DNA of 64,000 nucleotides from Zymoseptoria tritici IPO323 (lineage: Eukaryota; Ascomycota; Dothideomycetes; Mycosphaerellales; Mycosphaerellaceae): the NCBI RefSeq assembly GCF_000219625.1, contig NC_018208.1, positions 1,178,001 through 1,242,000 on the forward strand, written 5' to 3'. Position numbers and translations under genes: made by a program. Below are positions 19,548 to 30,721 of the stretch, in pieces; the stretch's first letter is position 1, and each line of letters opens with the position of its first letter. The notes beneath the pieces are model-generated. The model had not been told where the DNA came from and ran no database searches. It saw only the letters and a list, made by a program, of their open reading frames with translations.

Positions 19548-20722
19548 CATCTCTTTTGCACGTTGCAGCATTCGTTTTGGTCTATCAAGACCGAAATAAT
19601 GTCGGTTTATCGATTTTTGCCGCAGCTGGACAAAGGGGCGACAACGACAGCAGGAGCATTTTTTGAGCCACTGACGCTACTTGCACCTTGATGAGCGTCA
19701 CTTGGACAGTCTGCTCATCTTTATAGCATTCGATTCGGACGTTTGTAGGTTGTGATATTGTCATTTGTTGCGGGAGTGCCAAGACTTGGCTTCTGACTTT
19801 CACGTGATCGGAGATTTTGCCGGACTGTCCCCACATCAGATCCGCCCTCCAAACCTCTTTCCATTCATCAAGATGAGACCGTCTAGCTTTCTTCTGGAAG
19901 GCAGAACACACGAATGCGCGTTCGAAAGAATCATTCAATGTACCATGGTATCCAGCGGCTGGTACAACCTGACGACATGCGAAGGCTCCCGCTACCGTAC
20001 CAAACACCCACGCGACAACAATCTGCGCTCAATACAGTATCAGGATGGTGCTGGGAACACTACGCCTCGCTCGTCCAACAGTGACGAGGAATCAGAGCCT
20101 CCTTGACTTCTCCTTTGGTGATAGCTGCCACGACGAATTTTGCACGAGAAAAGTTGGTCAAAAATCGGCCCTGCTATGGCGATGGTGAGATTGAGAAGGT
20201 CTTGTTTGCTATTGAAAACTTCCACAACAATGTGAAAAATGGATGCATGGCCATACGGGACATGAGGTGAGGTCGCCGGGAGCGACCTCCCGAAAGCTTG
20301 GCACGCCGGTGAATGCGCTCAAGAGGCAGGAACGGTACTGCATTCCATACCACGGATCCACACTCTGGCCTCCTGCGATTGTACTTCCGCTGGCGCATTC
20401 TCAGCTTGTGACACTCGATCGCTGAGCGTTCATCGACGCCGAGCTCTCCCAGAAGCTCATTCTTCCTTCACTTTCGGCTACGAGATCGTGCGTGCGACAC
20501 GGAGGCGATCCCATCCTTCGCTGCTTTCAGCGGACCTGTTTTGCTTTCCGGACCTCTGCGGCACTCCCCGGCCGTAGAGTGTTCCCAGCACCATTCTCGT
20601 TCCAGTTCGCCAATCGCCTGTTGACACCATGCGCCTAGGGACCGCGCTCTCTCTGCCCGCATCTGCCCACGTCGAATGATCCGCCATCTACCAGCGCTTC
20701 CCGCCTTCACCCCAGCCTCGAC
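19548..20722. other. region with one unproven minus-strand coding candidate
   Basis: A minus-strand frame from about 20007 to 19585 reads FGTVAGAFACRQVVPAAGYHG and continues about 140 residues. A possible upstream exon lies near 20070-20200. I could not fix a start or name a family. The remainder shows nothing. Confidence 0.25.
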
Positions 20723-21214
20723 TCACTGAAACGCCCTCATAGAACTCATATGAAAGCATCTCCACCCATCCTCCTCTTTCCTCCACTTGAACTCATAAAT
20801 AACACGAGTCATCACCCCCGGCGGCGCATTATGCTCATCGCACTCCACATACACAACAGCGGTGCCCTCTTTCTCAAACACCTCCGGCGTCACCTGAATA
20901 ACCTCCACTCGATGCTCCGGATATTTCTCCAGGAAAAACTCCCGCATCCATTTCGCGTTCTCCGCCACAGACAGTCCCTCTGGATTGTTCCCAAAATAGA
21001 CTCGAAATTCAGGGCTCAAGATGGCGGTGAGGTTTTGGTCATTGTCTCGACCGTTCCAGTCTCGATTGTTGAGTGCTTTCATGCCAGCGTGGCCAATTTT
21101 GATTAGGAAGTCGGTGAGCTCCGAGATGCTGGTGTCGGGGCTTGGAGGGGAAGTGATGGGCTCGTCGACTTTGGATGGCTTTTCGTCTGGTGGTGATGCC
21201 TCGGATTTGGACAT
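20723..21214 (-). CDS. NTF2-like/SnoaL-fold protein, function unknown
   Basis: The frame is open further upstream, but the first ATG is at 21214, giving 163 residues. After a Pro/Ser-rich N-terminal 35 residues, the pattern fits a small alpha+beta cone fold: a long helix (LTDFLIKIGHAGMKALNNRDWN), LSPEFRVYFG, KWMREFFLEKYPEHRVEVIQVTP, then strands GTAVVYVECDEH and TRVIYEFKWRKEEDGWRCFHM. This is the order seen in NTF2-like/SnoaL proteins. The call is based on pattern only; no catalytic residues can be assigned. No signal peptide is present. Confidence 0.6.
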   Translation of the reverse strand: MSKSEASPPDEKPSKVDEPITSPPSPDTSISELTDFLIKIGHAGMKALNNRDWNGRDNDQNLTAILSPEFRVYFGNNPEGLSVAENAKWMREFFLEKYPEHRVEVIQVTPEVFEKEGTAVVYVECDEHNAPPGVMTRVIYEFKWRKEEDGWRCFHMSSMRAFQ

Positions 21215-22213
21215 TTTCTCGTGGACCCAGAGGTCTGATCTGGGTCGAAGCAAGCAGAACGCTCCGGACCAGTGTCAGTCCAGTGTACCCCGTCTTCGGC
21301 CAGACTCAGACTCTTTGATCATTGCTACCAAGGCGGGGGTTGATTCGCATAGGTCAAGAGTTTGCATCCTTTAGGGTGCGGCGTTCAGCACCTACTCGGC
21401 TATATGTGTTGACACCTCGACTCCACCATCTCTCGAGCAAGACATCCGGGCGGAACCGATCCAGTACATCCTATCCAACATCCGCAGACCTCGGTCTGCT
21501 ACGGCAATCCTCTAGCCCGGCCAATTTCCGAAGCTGGTAGGAGAAAAGCCCACAACGAGTAGACGTCTAGCAGACATGATGTCCGAAGTGCAAGCGAGGC
21601 CATGGAGTACATTCAAATTATGCGCGGTAGTGCATTCAAGATAAAGGACATTGCCTTGTTCTGATTCGTATGTTCCATGTTAAAGTTCGAGCCCGCAAAC
21701 TCAAAGAGAAGTGGTGGGCTTCCTTCGACTCGGAAGGAGGCCCGACGCCGCGGCAGACTTGGGTGAGTATCGTGATATGAGGAGTATTTTGATTCTCGCC
21801 GGCTTCTCTACTCAGTCGAAAAGCGGAACGCCCACCAAGCTATTACAACAGGAAATCTTAGCGACGGCTTCACCGATCGCCGCGAAACTTGCGTTCGGGA
21901 ATAGTCACAGGCTACCTCTAGCTTATCAATGGAAGGTTTTGAATAAGTTTGGCACGTTGTTGCTGAGTATAAGGTGTTCGAAGTGCAGTCAATGTTCGGC
22001 TGACGGGAGCGTTCCGTTTTTCAACTGAGTAAGGCAGCCGGCCTAAACTCGGCGTGCCTGCACTTTCCTCGTTGGGAAAGTTTGACATGTCTCAGCGAAG
22101 GCCTCTGTTGAAACCGAGAAAAAGAGACGGTTCAGGCGAGTGTCTGGACTGTGATATTACGGCTTGTAACCGTTATATGGATTCCTTCAACAGCCTCTTC
22201 AAAGTCCCCACTA
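21215..22213. other. intergenic, nothing recognised
   Basis: About 1 kb. Short frames are present but none has a recognisable protein. No RNA gene or clear repeat was seen. Confidence 0.35.
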
Positions 22214-23885
22214 TCAAGCCATAACCCTATAAATTGGATACTCATCATTAACAGCCAACGGCACAAAGTTGAACGTCACATACGAATCCGGACTCTCCGG
22301 TTCCAGCACCGCAAACGCCAACGCAGCGTTCTTCTGTCGAGTGCTGACCAAGAAGCTACCCGCTGGCAGATGGACCTCTTTGTTCGCTGCACTCGTCGTC
22401 ACCGTGTTCAACACATGACCTTCGTAGATCTCCTCGCCGAGAGTGCTAGATGTGGCAGTGAGCACTTCCACCGTGCCGTGGTATTCGTACTCAAGAGTCT
22501 CGACTTCCAGTCCGAAGATTTCCAACCGTTCGACGATGTCGATGTATGTGCGGGGGATGAGGTACGCTTCTGGCCGAGAACGGGTCAGGTTGGCTAGGGT
22601 GGGTGTCTCGATGAAGGTTACTGGGACTTCGACCACGGAGCCGTTGGCTACAGAGACGAGGGGATAGGTTCTGTTGATTGTCGTAGTTGCTTCGAGCACG
22701 ACAATGTCCTCGGTGCTGGAGATGAAGGCTCCTCGTGCGGTTTCGATGAGGTCGTAGAGGCCCTCGGTGTCGCGGGCGGTTTCAAGTACAGCTTCTAGCT
22801 TGATGAGCTGGGTTGCGACTCGGCGCTGGAAATTCTGGTCCGCCAATCTTATGCCGCGAGTTTCGTGTAAGAACGTTATAGCCTGCGTCAAACCGACGGC
22901 GCTCTCAGCATAGCGAGCACCAGTGCCAGATTGCGTGAATTCCGGCACAGAAGTGTTCGCAGGCCCAGTAACGTAATAGTCCGACCGCAGTCCGTAGCTG
23001 GCCAAACGCTCCATCGTCGCCGGGATGAATGTGTTGAGACCAGCGCTACGGATGTCAGGGTGGATGTTGAGATCAGCTCCGATGCCGAGCATAGCATCAA
23101 CTGCGTGTTGGTATTGGCCATCTTCACCGAAAGTGGTAGATGCCGTGTACTCGTGCATATCGACCATGATGTGAGCACCGAACTCGTGGGTCCTGCGCCA
23201 GATGTCACGGGTTTGACGGCGGTCGAGCTTGACGGCTTCACGATTTGGGTCGAGGTTGCAAGCCATTCGGCGTTGGAAGGAGGCCACACCATCGGCGTTC
23301 CAGCGAGGCTATAGGTGGTCAGCGACTGTCTCGGCATTGATGTTGTCGACTTACCAGCATGAGAATGTCCATCTTCTCGAGCAGCGATGCCGTCCATGTC
23401 TGATTGGCATCCATCTTTCCTAGCAGCGCTAGAGCACCTTGATCTGCCGCGGGCTCATTTCCATGAATTGCAGCTTGGATGTACACCTTCAACTTCGAGC
23501 TGTTGGTGGTCGTGGGTGCAGTCGTAGGCTCTGAGAGGTAGACATATGGCATGACACGCCCCTCTTCGGAGAGGAATTCCGCTGAGCGATAGGTCATCCA
23601 ATCGTTCCGCTCGGCGATAGACCGGAGGAAGGAGTCCATCTCTGTTTGGCTCGTGGGACCAGCTGTGCCATTGGCAAAATCGCTGTTCCTGCTGTTCTCG
23701 TTGATGAAGTAGGGAGAGAGGAGATCAATATCCACTTCGGGGAATGCCTGTGACACCGTCTCGCTGTCTTTGATCACTCCCAAGCTATTACCACCGTAAG
23801 TGAAGCCTGGAGGAGGCGCGGTGTCTGACTGAGCTACAGCATGGCCCGCCAGCCAGAGGCATATTGATACTGCGTGAGTGTACAT
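22214..23885 (-). CDS. Secreted M14-family zinc carboxypeptidase
   Basis: Exon 1 (23885-23355) and exon 2 (23308-22214) join across a 46-bp intron (GTAAGT...TATAG) to give 541 residues. A signal peptide is evident (residues 1 to about 19). The zinc-binding motif HGNEPAA near residue 140 supplies His and Glu. PRWNADG follows at the exon junction, and the third ligand is in VDMHEYT about 60 residues on. FLHETRG further down may carry the catalytic Glu, but that is inference. Several N-glycosylation sites (NGT, NQT, NTS) fit secretion. The C-terminal 200 residues are beta-rich and less conserved. It probably degrades peptides outside the cell; specificity cannot be told. Confidence 0.82.
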
Positions 23886-25883
23886 GGTGGATCTTTATTT
23901 GCTAGGCCGAACAGATGGAATTCTCACCATGGCCTTAAGCTGGCATTGCGGCAGTGTTTATTCAGCCATTGTTCATCTAGCGTCCGAAACTTGACATGGA
24001 GTCAACGTACGCCCAGAATCGCATCGCCTAAATTCGCGTCGACGAGCCCCAAACAGGAAGGACGAAGCATAAAAGTGGTGCAGTTTCCTTGGCTTGCCTT
24101 GGCCATCGGTTTGTCGGCTGTCCATCGTCCTGTCCAGTCTTGCTTGTTCGTGACAAGATGGAGTCGATGGCTGCGCTCATAGCTGTACCTCAGAGAGTGA
24201 AAGTCGATGCATATGACGACTTCGTTCGCCGCTTCGACCAGAGAGGACTTGGTCATACCCAGTGGGAGTTCGCTGCGAAGATGAAAACCTCACATTGTCG
24301 GCGGCGCTAGACATCGCCTCCCATTCTACCGAATAATCGGCTGATCTGTCGGACTGCTCACTCGGCGATGAGGCAGAATAGCGGATAGCCCGATGTTGTG
24401 CAATGGCTGATCGGGCTAAACGCCAGCATCTTCCAGGCCTACGAGAGGCCCGAACAAGGCCGGAGCCTGGACATTGCTGCCGTCGTTGTCGCCCAAGTGC
24501 TGAAGATCACCTCCCATCGGATGCCCTACTCTCTCAAAAGCGCTGCAAGGGTTGGTCGTCCTCGTTGTTCGCAATGGTGAGGTCGGATAGATCCAAGTCG
24601 AAACACGTGTGAAAGAGCCTCAAAAACCAGGAGGTGCTGCGAACGAAATATGGACGCTTTCATTGGCTCAAGATACCAGCTGGCGGGATGACGGGAGCTT
24701 AAATTCACGTGCCGATAGACGACCAACCATCCCATTCCTCGACCACAGCTCCCTGGAACAACGGCATCTCAAGATTTGCCTCCCAGTCCAACACGGCGCG
24801 ATATACTCGATGGCTCGTGTCGATCAATCCAGACTGCAGATGTATCCGAAGGTCTAGACCCATGCCTCCCTACTGCTGACTACAGGAGATTGAACCGGGA
24901 ACAAGTCGAATGATATCAGCGCCCAGCCGTTCGACAGACGAACAAGGGGACCGCGGAGAAGTAGCCTTACGAGAATCACCTCGCATGTGAAAGTTGCGTT
25001 CACGCAAGAAGGGGCCAGGATGCTTATCAGGTAGGAGAGGCTGACGACCTGTAGCATACCCGTTTGGGGTGGTGTTATCTTAGCCACAGATAAGCTTTGA
25101 TATCGCTCGCAGATACCGGATCAACCTGGGAGCAGGAGACGGAAAGGCTCAACCGAATGTCGGGACTTGGATTTTAGCTGTGGCTTGTACGAGGCAGAGA
25201 GCATTGGACGCACCCAGACGGCTTGTATCTTGCTGTTCGGAACAAGTTTATACTGGATGCCATCAGAGAACACTTCAAGGACCAGGCATACCACCAGTCA
25301 ACGGCCACGACGCACGTCGAGCATTGTATCACCTGCAGGACATCCTTCAAAGTCCGAACGCCCGATCAATCAGCTCAAAGCACAACCGTCCAGCTCGGAG
25401 AAACGACAACACCAACTCCCAGCTCCTTCAAACATTGGCGAGACTGTTCGATCAAAACGCCATCACGCCTTGCGCATGCATGTTCATATACTCCTCGAAG
25501 CCCAAGTACCACCCAGACCCTGCACAACCGCGACGCTTCTTATCCGGATCAGCCCGAGCCACGCGCCACAGACCGATAGTGGTTGAGGAAGGGGTCCCCA
25601 CACACGTGCTACAGCGCATGGTGAGATCCGCGGAAACGTTGGTTCTTCAAGATAGTCGCCAGTCACAATCAAGGTATTGCTTGTGACTTGTGAGCTCCGG
25701 AGAAAGTCAAACTTCGTTTTTTTGGGGATATCGTGGTTGGGAGGGTTGGTCGTTCATATAACAAGGCTTCGACCTGCTGTCCCTTGTAGATCTGTCGAGA
25801 CAGCTTCTTCAACTATACCATATATCGTCTGCTTGCGACAGAGATCATTGAACTTGCCTCTGATCGAACCCATCGTCGCAAAC
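23886..25883. other. 2-kb region without a recognised gene
   Basis: No convincing gene. A plus frame at 25223-25579 (LAVRNKFILDAIREHF...) looks mildly protein-like but is unsupported. Three GATA-type sites (HGATAR) cluster at 25023-25028 (minus), 25075-25080 (minus) and 25088-25093 (plus), about 800 bp upstream of the nitrate transporter. They could be AreA/NIT2 sites. Confidence 0.35.
25023..25093. promoter_or_regulatory. Cluster of three HGATAR sites upstream of the nitrate transporter
   Basis: TTATCA, TTATCT and AGATAA fall within 71 bp. AreA/NIT2 GATA factors bind HGATAR, often in close pairs, to activate nitrate genes. The distance of about 800 bp from the start codon makes the link tentative. 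Confidence 0.3.
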
Positions 25884-27524
25884 ATGGCCTTCAGCATAGC
25901 AACCCTCTGGACGGCGCCCGCCATCAACCCCATCAACAAAAAAGCCCGCTCAATCCCCTTCTTCAACCCCATCAACGAATACGGCCGGGTCTTCTTCTTC
26001 TCCTGGTTCGGTTTCCTGCTCGCCTTCTGGTCCTGGTAAGTGCCCTCACCTCCACCAGCCCCATGCACCCCACCCCTCGCTAACCCTCCCCACAGGTACG
26101 CCTTCCCCCCTCTCCTCCACGACATCATCGCCAAAGACATCCACCTCACCCCAATCCAAGTCGCCAACTCCAACATCGTCGCCCTAACCGCAACCCTCTG
26201 CGTCCGACTCATCGCCGGCCCCGCCTGCGACCGCTTCGGTCCCCGCAAGACGTTCGCCGGCTGTCTCCTCATCGGCGTGATTCCCACTTTCCTCTCCGGA
26301 ACAGTCTACAACGTCAACCAGCTCTACGCATGCCGTTTCTTCATCGGGATTCTCGGGGGTAGTTTCGTGCCTTGTCAAGTCTGGACGACGGGGTTCTTCG
26401 ATAAGAATGTCATCGGTACGGCGAACTCGCTGACTGCGGGACTGGGGAATGCGGGTGGGGGGATCACGTACTTTGTCATGCCGGCGATTTTCAATAGTCT
26501 GGTGAAGGATCAAGGGCTCACAGCGCACGTCGCATGGCGGGTGACGTTCGTCGTTCCGGGCATCATCATCGCCGCTGTCGCTCTGGCACTCCTCCTCTTG
26601 TGTCAAGACACTCCAACCGGGAAATGGTCAGACCGCCACCAAATCGTCGAGAGCAGTAGTCTCCGGCAACACGGCCTGCAAGGCGCCATCGTCGACATCC
26701 CCGGCTCCGTGAGCGAGGAGAAAGAGAAAGACCAACGCCCCGCCTCCTCCTCCGCCTCCTCATCCAAAGTCCTGGACGAAGAGGAAAAGAAACTCGACGC
26801 AACACGGGGTCCCACGTTCGCCGACAACGAAGCCCAACTGGGATCGGCGCAGATGCTCGACACGGCGCGAGGCGAAGTCATCCAAAAACCCTCTTTCACC
26901 ACGATCCTGAAACTCTCGATTTCCCCACAAGTCCTCGTCCTCGGGATCGCGTACTTTTGCTCCTTCGGCGCGGAATTGTCGGTCAACAGCGTGCTGGGCT
27001 CATACTATCAGAAACAATTCCCGAACTTGCCCAAAGAGACGGCGAGTAATTGGGCGGCGATGTTTGGACTGATGAATGTGGTGTTTCGACCGCTGGGGGG
27101 TGTGGTCTCGGATTTGGCGTACAAGTATTCAGGAGAGAATGTTTGGGCGAAGAAGGCGCTGTTGCATGGATACTGTTTGATTACGGGGGGGTTCTTGGTG
27201 GTTATTGGGATGGTTGACTCGCACGGCGTTGGGCAGCTGGTTGCGCTGGTTGGGGTTGGGATGGCGTTTTTTCTGGAGGGTGCGAATGGGGTCAACTTTG
27301 CGGTGGTGCCGCATGTGCATCCTCATGCTAATGGTGTGGTTTCGGGATTTGTTGGAGCGTGTGGGAATCTGGGCGGGATTGTGTTTGCGGTTGTTTTCCG
27401 GTATGCGGGGGTTGGAGGGAATTATGGTCATGCCCTTTGGATTATTGGGGCGATCATCTTGGGTTTGCAAGTACTCACGTGCTGGATTCCGCCGATTCCC
27501 AAGGGACAGATTGGTGGCAGATGA
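25884..27524 (+). CDS. nrtA: High-affinity nitrate transporter (NNP/NRT2 family of the MFS)
   Basis: Exon 1 (25884-26035) and exon 2 (26096-27524) join in phase 2 across a 60-bp intron, giving 526 residues; the Aspergillus NrtA/CrnA family is about 500. About twelve hydrophobic segments are split by a long acidic/Ser-rich central loop (about residues 220-290), typical of the fungal proteins. Family marks are [17 protein letters not shown] in TM1, [17 protein letters not shown] (the TM2 arginine that binds nitrate), the first nitrate signature [21 protein letters not shown] (second arginine) in TM8, and the second signature [17 protein letters not shown]. It should import nitrate/nitrite with protons across the plasma membrane. 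No nitrate or nitrite reductase gene is in the window. Confidence 0.93.
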
Positions 27525-27741
27525 AGTGCTTGAGCAGAATTAGCTTGTCCTTTCGCGCATAGATATCCACATTTCATGAGACACAAATGCAGCACCAGCA
27601 ATTTGTTGACAATGGACGAGGAGTGAGTGAGAATCATGGTGGTGGTATGCCTTTCGGCGTGAATGCATTTCTTGACTATGGCATTCGCAGCAGATGATCT
27701 ATCATGTGCATCCGCTTTCCTGAGAACCAATCGTCGCGCAT

Positions 27742-28163
27742 TTAAGCGGCAATGGTAACCTCAACCTCGACACCAGCCTCGATGTTGATGATGATCTGCT
27801 TGACGACCTCGGTGGGAGCGTTGAGATCAATCAGACGCTTGTGGATTCTGCGCAAACCACATCAGTATACTATCCCACAATGACCTCCCCTCGATCCCTC
27901 ATTCCAACAACTCACCTCATCTCGAACATGTCCCAAGTCTTGGAGCCCTCACCACAAGGAGTCTTGCGGGTGGAGATCTTGAGGTTCTTGGTGGGAAGAC
28001 GCACGGGGCCCTTGACGCGCAACTCCTTGCTCTTGGCACGCTCGATGAGCTCGCCGCAGACCTTCTCGAGGGCGGTGACCTTCTTGGAGGTGAGGGTGAT
28101 GCGGATCTTGTGGATCTTGGGGGCGTCGCCCTGGCCTCCCTTCTTTGCGTCTTGGAAAGACAT
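27742..28163 (-). CDS. RPS20: Small-subunit ribosomal protein uS10 (RPS20)
   Basis: Exon 1 (28163-27916) and exon 2 (27847-27742) join in phase 2 across a 68-bp intron, giving 117 residues, the usual length. [58 protein letters not shown] and the C-terminus VEVEVTIAA are diagnostic of eukaryotic uS10. The flexible N-terminal tail carries Lys7 and Lys8, close to yeast Lys6/Lys8, which Hel2 ubiquitinates on collided ribosomes. The gene is divergent from CUE3, which encodes a reader of that ubiquitin mark. A second, untranslated intron upstream is possible, because another GT...AG pair lies near 28230-28290. Confidence 0.96.
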
Positions 28164-28551
28164 TTTGGTTGGATTGACTGGATCGAGGGAATTTTCGGTG
28201 GGGTTTGGGGAGGTTTTGCGAACACGACTGAGATTGCTGTTAGTTCGTGGAGATGCTTGTGATCTGGTCGTCGCGATAACTCACCTCGGTCTTGTTGACT
28301 CGGTAAAGTGATGTCCGTGAAGAAGGGAAAGCCCTCTCGTCGTGAAGCGCGAAGTTGACCAAATCGGAGTGTGAAAACTCTTGGCATTGGCTGAATCCAG
28401 CTAGTCCCAATCGGGCACATGCGCCAACTGCTTGCCGTCTTTCTCGATGCACTCATCATGACAAACAGGAGCGTATAAATTTCTAGAGGGTCAGAACAGT
28501 CCACTGCGGAGGAGATCGAAACACAGGAGACTCCCAGCATTCGTCGACAAA
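28164..28551. promoter_or_regulatory. shared divergent promoter of RPS20 and CUE3
   Basis: A 388-bp interval between two divergent start codons. GCGTATAAATT around 28471-28481, about 75 bp before the CUE3 start, is a TATA-like box. Confidence 0.45.
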
Positions 28552-30498
28552 ATGTCAATTCCAGCATTTGCACCCCTACCACCGGCCAATATCCGACTCA
28601 GCCTGGGACCGCAAGAATGGGAAGCCTGTCTGGACGCCTGGTTGACTCTCGCAGAGCTGACATTACGACTCCCACTGGACAAGTTCAGCATCGCTGCAAG
28701 TGACGATGGATCGCTACCCGTTTTCCTCAGTTCGTTCTACCAGGAGCTCAGCGAAGTCAACAACGATAGCTTCAATACTGTGAAAGTGTTGTCATTACGA
28801 AAAGTCTGCTTCCGACTGGTAGCTCGTGCTTGGTTGGAGGATGTCGCCGTATCGCAGTCTTTGCTGACCTGGAACTTCCTGTCCAACTTCTGTCATGCTC
28901 ACTTGAAGAGTTCCGCACTTCCACAGATCATGGCCAAGCTCTGGAGGAAAAGGTCGGGAGTCCTCATCCCTTTGCTACAGAAACAGAAGGATCTCGCTGT
29001 CATCATCCTGGAGTCGAACAAGATGGACGGTGCTGCGGTCCTGTTACCTCAACTTGGAACCATTACGCATGCTTCCGCGGACATTGGATCGTTCTTCATG
29101 ACTGGCTCGGACTTTTTGGACGCCTGCATTGGAGCATACGGCCGAGCTTCGAGCGATGCAGAGAAGAAAGCTTTGTCAACAAGTGTATATCTCTGTTTGG
29201 TATCTCTTGCAAAGACTGAAGTACACAGCATATCGCTCCTCTCCGACCATCTGTACACGTTGAAAGCACAAGCAGACAAGTCCGGCCCATCCCTGCTTGC
29301 GGACGTCGTCACAAACACGCCACTCCTGAGCAAGCTTCGACTGCTGGTAGGCACCAAGGCTCCAGACAGATTGTTCAAGCTGCTTGATACTCTCGACACA
29401 TATCGATCTCCAAGCCTGGCTCGCCGCAAGAAGCATCCGCAGCGACATTCAAACAAGGGCAAAGGCCGCCAAACAGAAGCCCAAAACCCGATCAACATCC
29501 ACCAAATGAGCCTCATCACCCAAATCCAAGATCTCTTCCCAGACCTCGGCTCAGGCTTCTTGATGAAGCTACTAGACGAATACAACGACGACGTCGAGCA
29601 AGTCACCGCACACCTCCTCGAGGACTCCCTCCCACCGCACCTTGCCTCCCTCGACCGTACAGAAAACGCCCAGATCCACTCGATCGACCCGCAGTCCCAA
29701 ATCGACCACCTCGCCCCCCGCTCAACACCACCTCGCTCCCAATCTCCCTTCCTCCCCGACCGCCACAACGTCTTCGACAACGACGAACTCGACTTCACCA
29801 CCTCCAACCTGCACATCGGCAAACAATCCCGCCCTCCATCCCCCTCCAATCCTTCCAATAAAGCCGCCATCCTCTCCGCCCTCGCAGCCTTCGATTCCGA
29901 CGACGACGAACGCGACGACACCTACGACGTGGAAGACGTAGGCGGAACCGTCGACACCGCACATCCCGACGGTGAACCCGGTCCCAACCTCAAACTCTCC
30001 CAGTCCGAAGTCGACGCCACGTTGTTCAGCGCATACAAGGCGAACCCGGAGTTGTTTGGTCGAACGTTTAATATTAGGAGAAGTCAAGCCCGAATGGCGA
30101 TGAAAGCGGAAACGGGAATGACGGATGAAGCGATTGAAGGGTGGGCGATTATGTTGGGGCGTGAACCGGGGAGGTTGAAGAGGTTGGAAGCTAAGACGGG
30201 GGCGGGCGCGTTTGATGGGAAGCAAGCGGAATTGGCGGGGACGGCGTATAGGGAGGGGACGGAGACGGAGGATTCGGATGCTGGGTCGGGGGGTGGGCGG
30301 GGTGGGTTTCGGGGGAGGGGGAGAGGGAGGGGTGGACGAGGCAGAGGAGGAAGGGGTGGGAATGTGGCGGGTCAGGCGGGAGATCCGAGTACGGTCGCGG
30401 CGCAGAGGAGGAAGGAGGAGAATAAGGGGAGTCGGGCAAATCATAATCGGAGGGATCAGAGGGCGAGGAAGATGGCGAGGGGTGGGTTTCCTGGGTAG
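28552..30498 (+). CDS. CUE3: CUE-domain protein CUE3/ASCC2, ribosome quality control trigger complex subunit
   Basis: A single-exon gene of 648 residues. Residues 1-300 form the helical ASCC2/Cue3 N-terminal domain (EWEACLDAWLTLAELTLRL, FLSSFYQELSEVNNDSF). The CUE domain is around residues 325-365 (ITQIQDLFPDLGSGFLMKLLDEYNDDVEQVTAHLLED), with the usual FP and LL positions for ubiquitin binding. A conserved C-terminal segment (ELFGRTFNIRRSQARMAMKAETGMTDEAIEGW) matches the Cue3 family. The extreme C-terminus is an RGG-rich tail (GGGRGGFRGRGRGRGG), a likely RNA-contact region. In yeast, Cue3/Rqt3 works with Slh1 and Rqt4 to split collided ribosomes marked by Hel2. The second half has stronger C/G-ending codon use than the first. 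Confidence 0.87.
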   Translation: MSIPAFAPLPPANIRLSLGPQEWEACLDAWLTLAELTLRLPLDKFSIAASDDGSLPVFLSSFYQELSEVNNDSFNTVKVLSLRKVCFRLVARAWLEDVAVSQSLLTWNFLSNFCHAHLKSSALPQIMAKLWRKRSGVLIPLLQKQKDLAVIILESNKMDGAAVLLPQLGTITHASADIGSFFMTGSDFLDACIGAYGRASSDAEKKALSTSVYLCLVSLAKTEVHSISLLSDHLYTLKAQADKSGPSLLADVVTNTPLLSKLRLLVGTKAPDRLFKLLDTLDTYRSPSLARRKKHPQRHSNKGKGRQTEAQNPINIHQMSLITQIQDLFPDLGSGFLMKLLDEYNDDVEQVTAHLLEDSLPPHLASLDRTENAQIHSIDPQSQIDHLAPRSTPPRSQSPFLPDRHNVFDNDELDFTTSNLHIGKQSRPPSPSNPSNKAAILSALAAFDSDDDERDDTYDVEDVGGTVDTAHPDGEPGPNLKLSQSEVDATLFSAYKANPELFGRTFNIRRSQARMAMKAETGMTDEAIEGWAIMLGREPGRLKRLEAKTGAGAFDGKQAELAGTAYREGTETEDSDAGSGGGRGGFRGRGRGRGGRGRGGRGGNVAGQAGDPSTVAAQRRKEENKGSRANHNRRDQRARKMARGGFPG

Positions 30499-30721
30499 TG
30501 CGGACGCGGAGGAGAACATTTGTGGTTGCTGCTACAGGAGGTACTGTGGTAGCTATGGACATTCTTGCTATCATAAGCAGACAGGTGATGCAGATCTAAT
30601 TCGGTATGGCAATTCCAGCAAATTGCTGTTGCTGCGGTATGATCACGCCCTTCGCATATCATCTTCGAGACCTATCATCTGCTACGGTATCGACACCGAT
30701 ATCTCATCATCATGTGAGTTT

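Noticed and set aside
29049..29921. Long minus-strand frame of 290 residues
   Set aside because: It lies antisense inside CUE3, whose plus-strand protein is recognisable; composition (Ser/Arg-rich) is that of a shadow.
29722..30519. Long minus-strand Pro-rich frame
   Set aside because: Antisense to the GC-rich end of CUE3 including the RGG tail; no domain.
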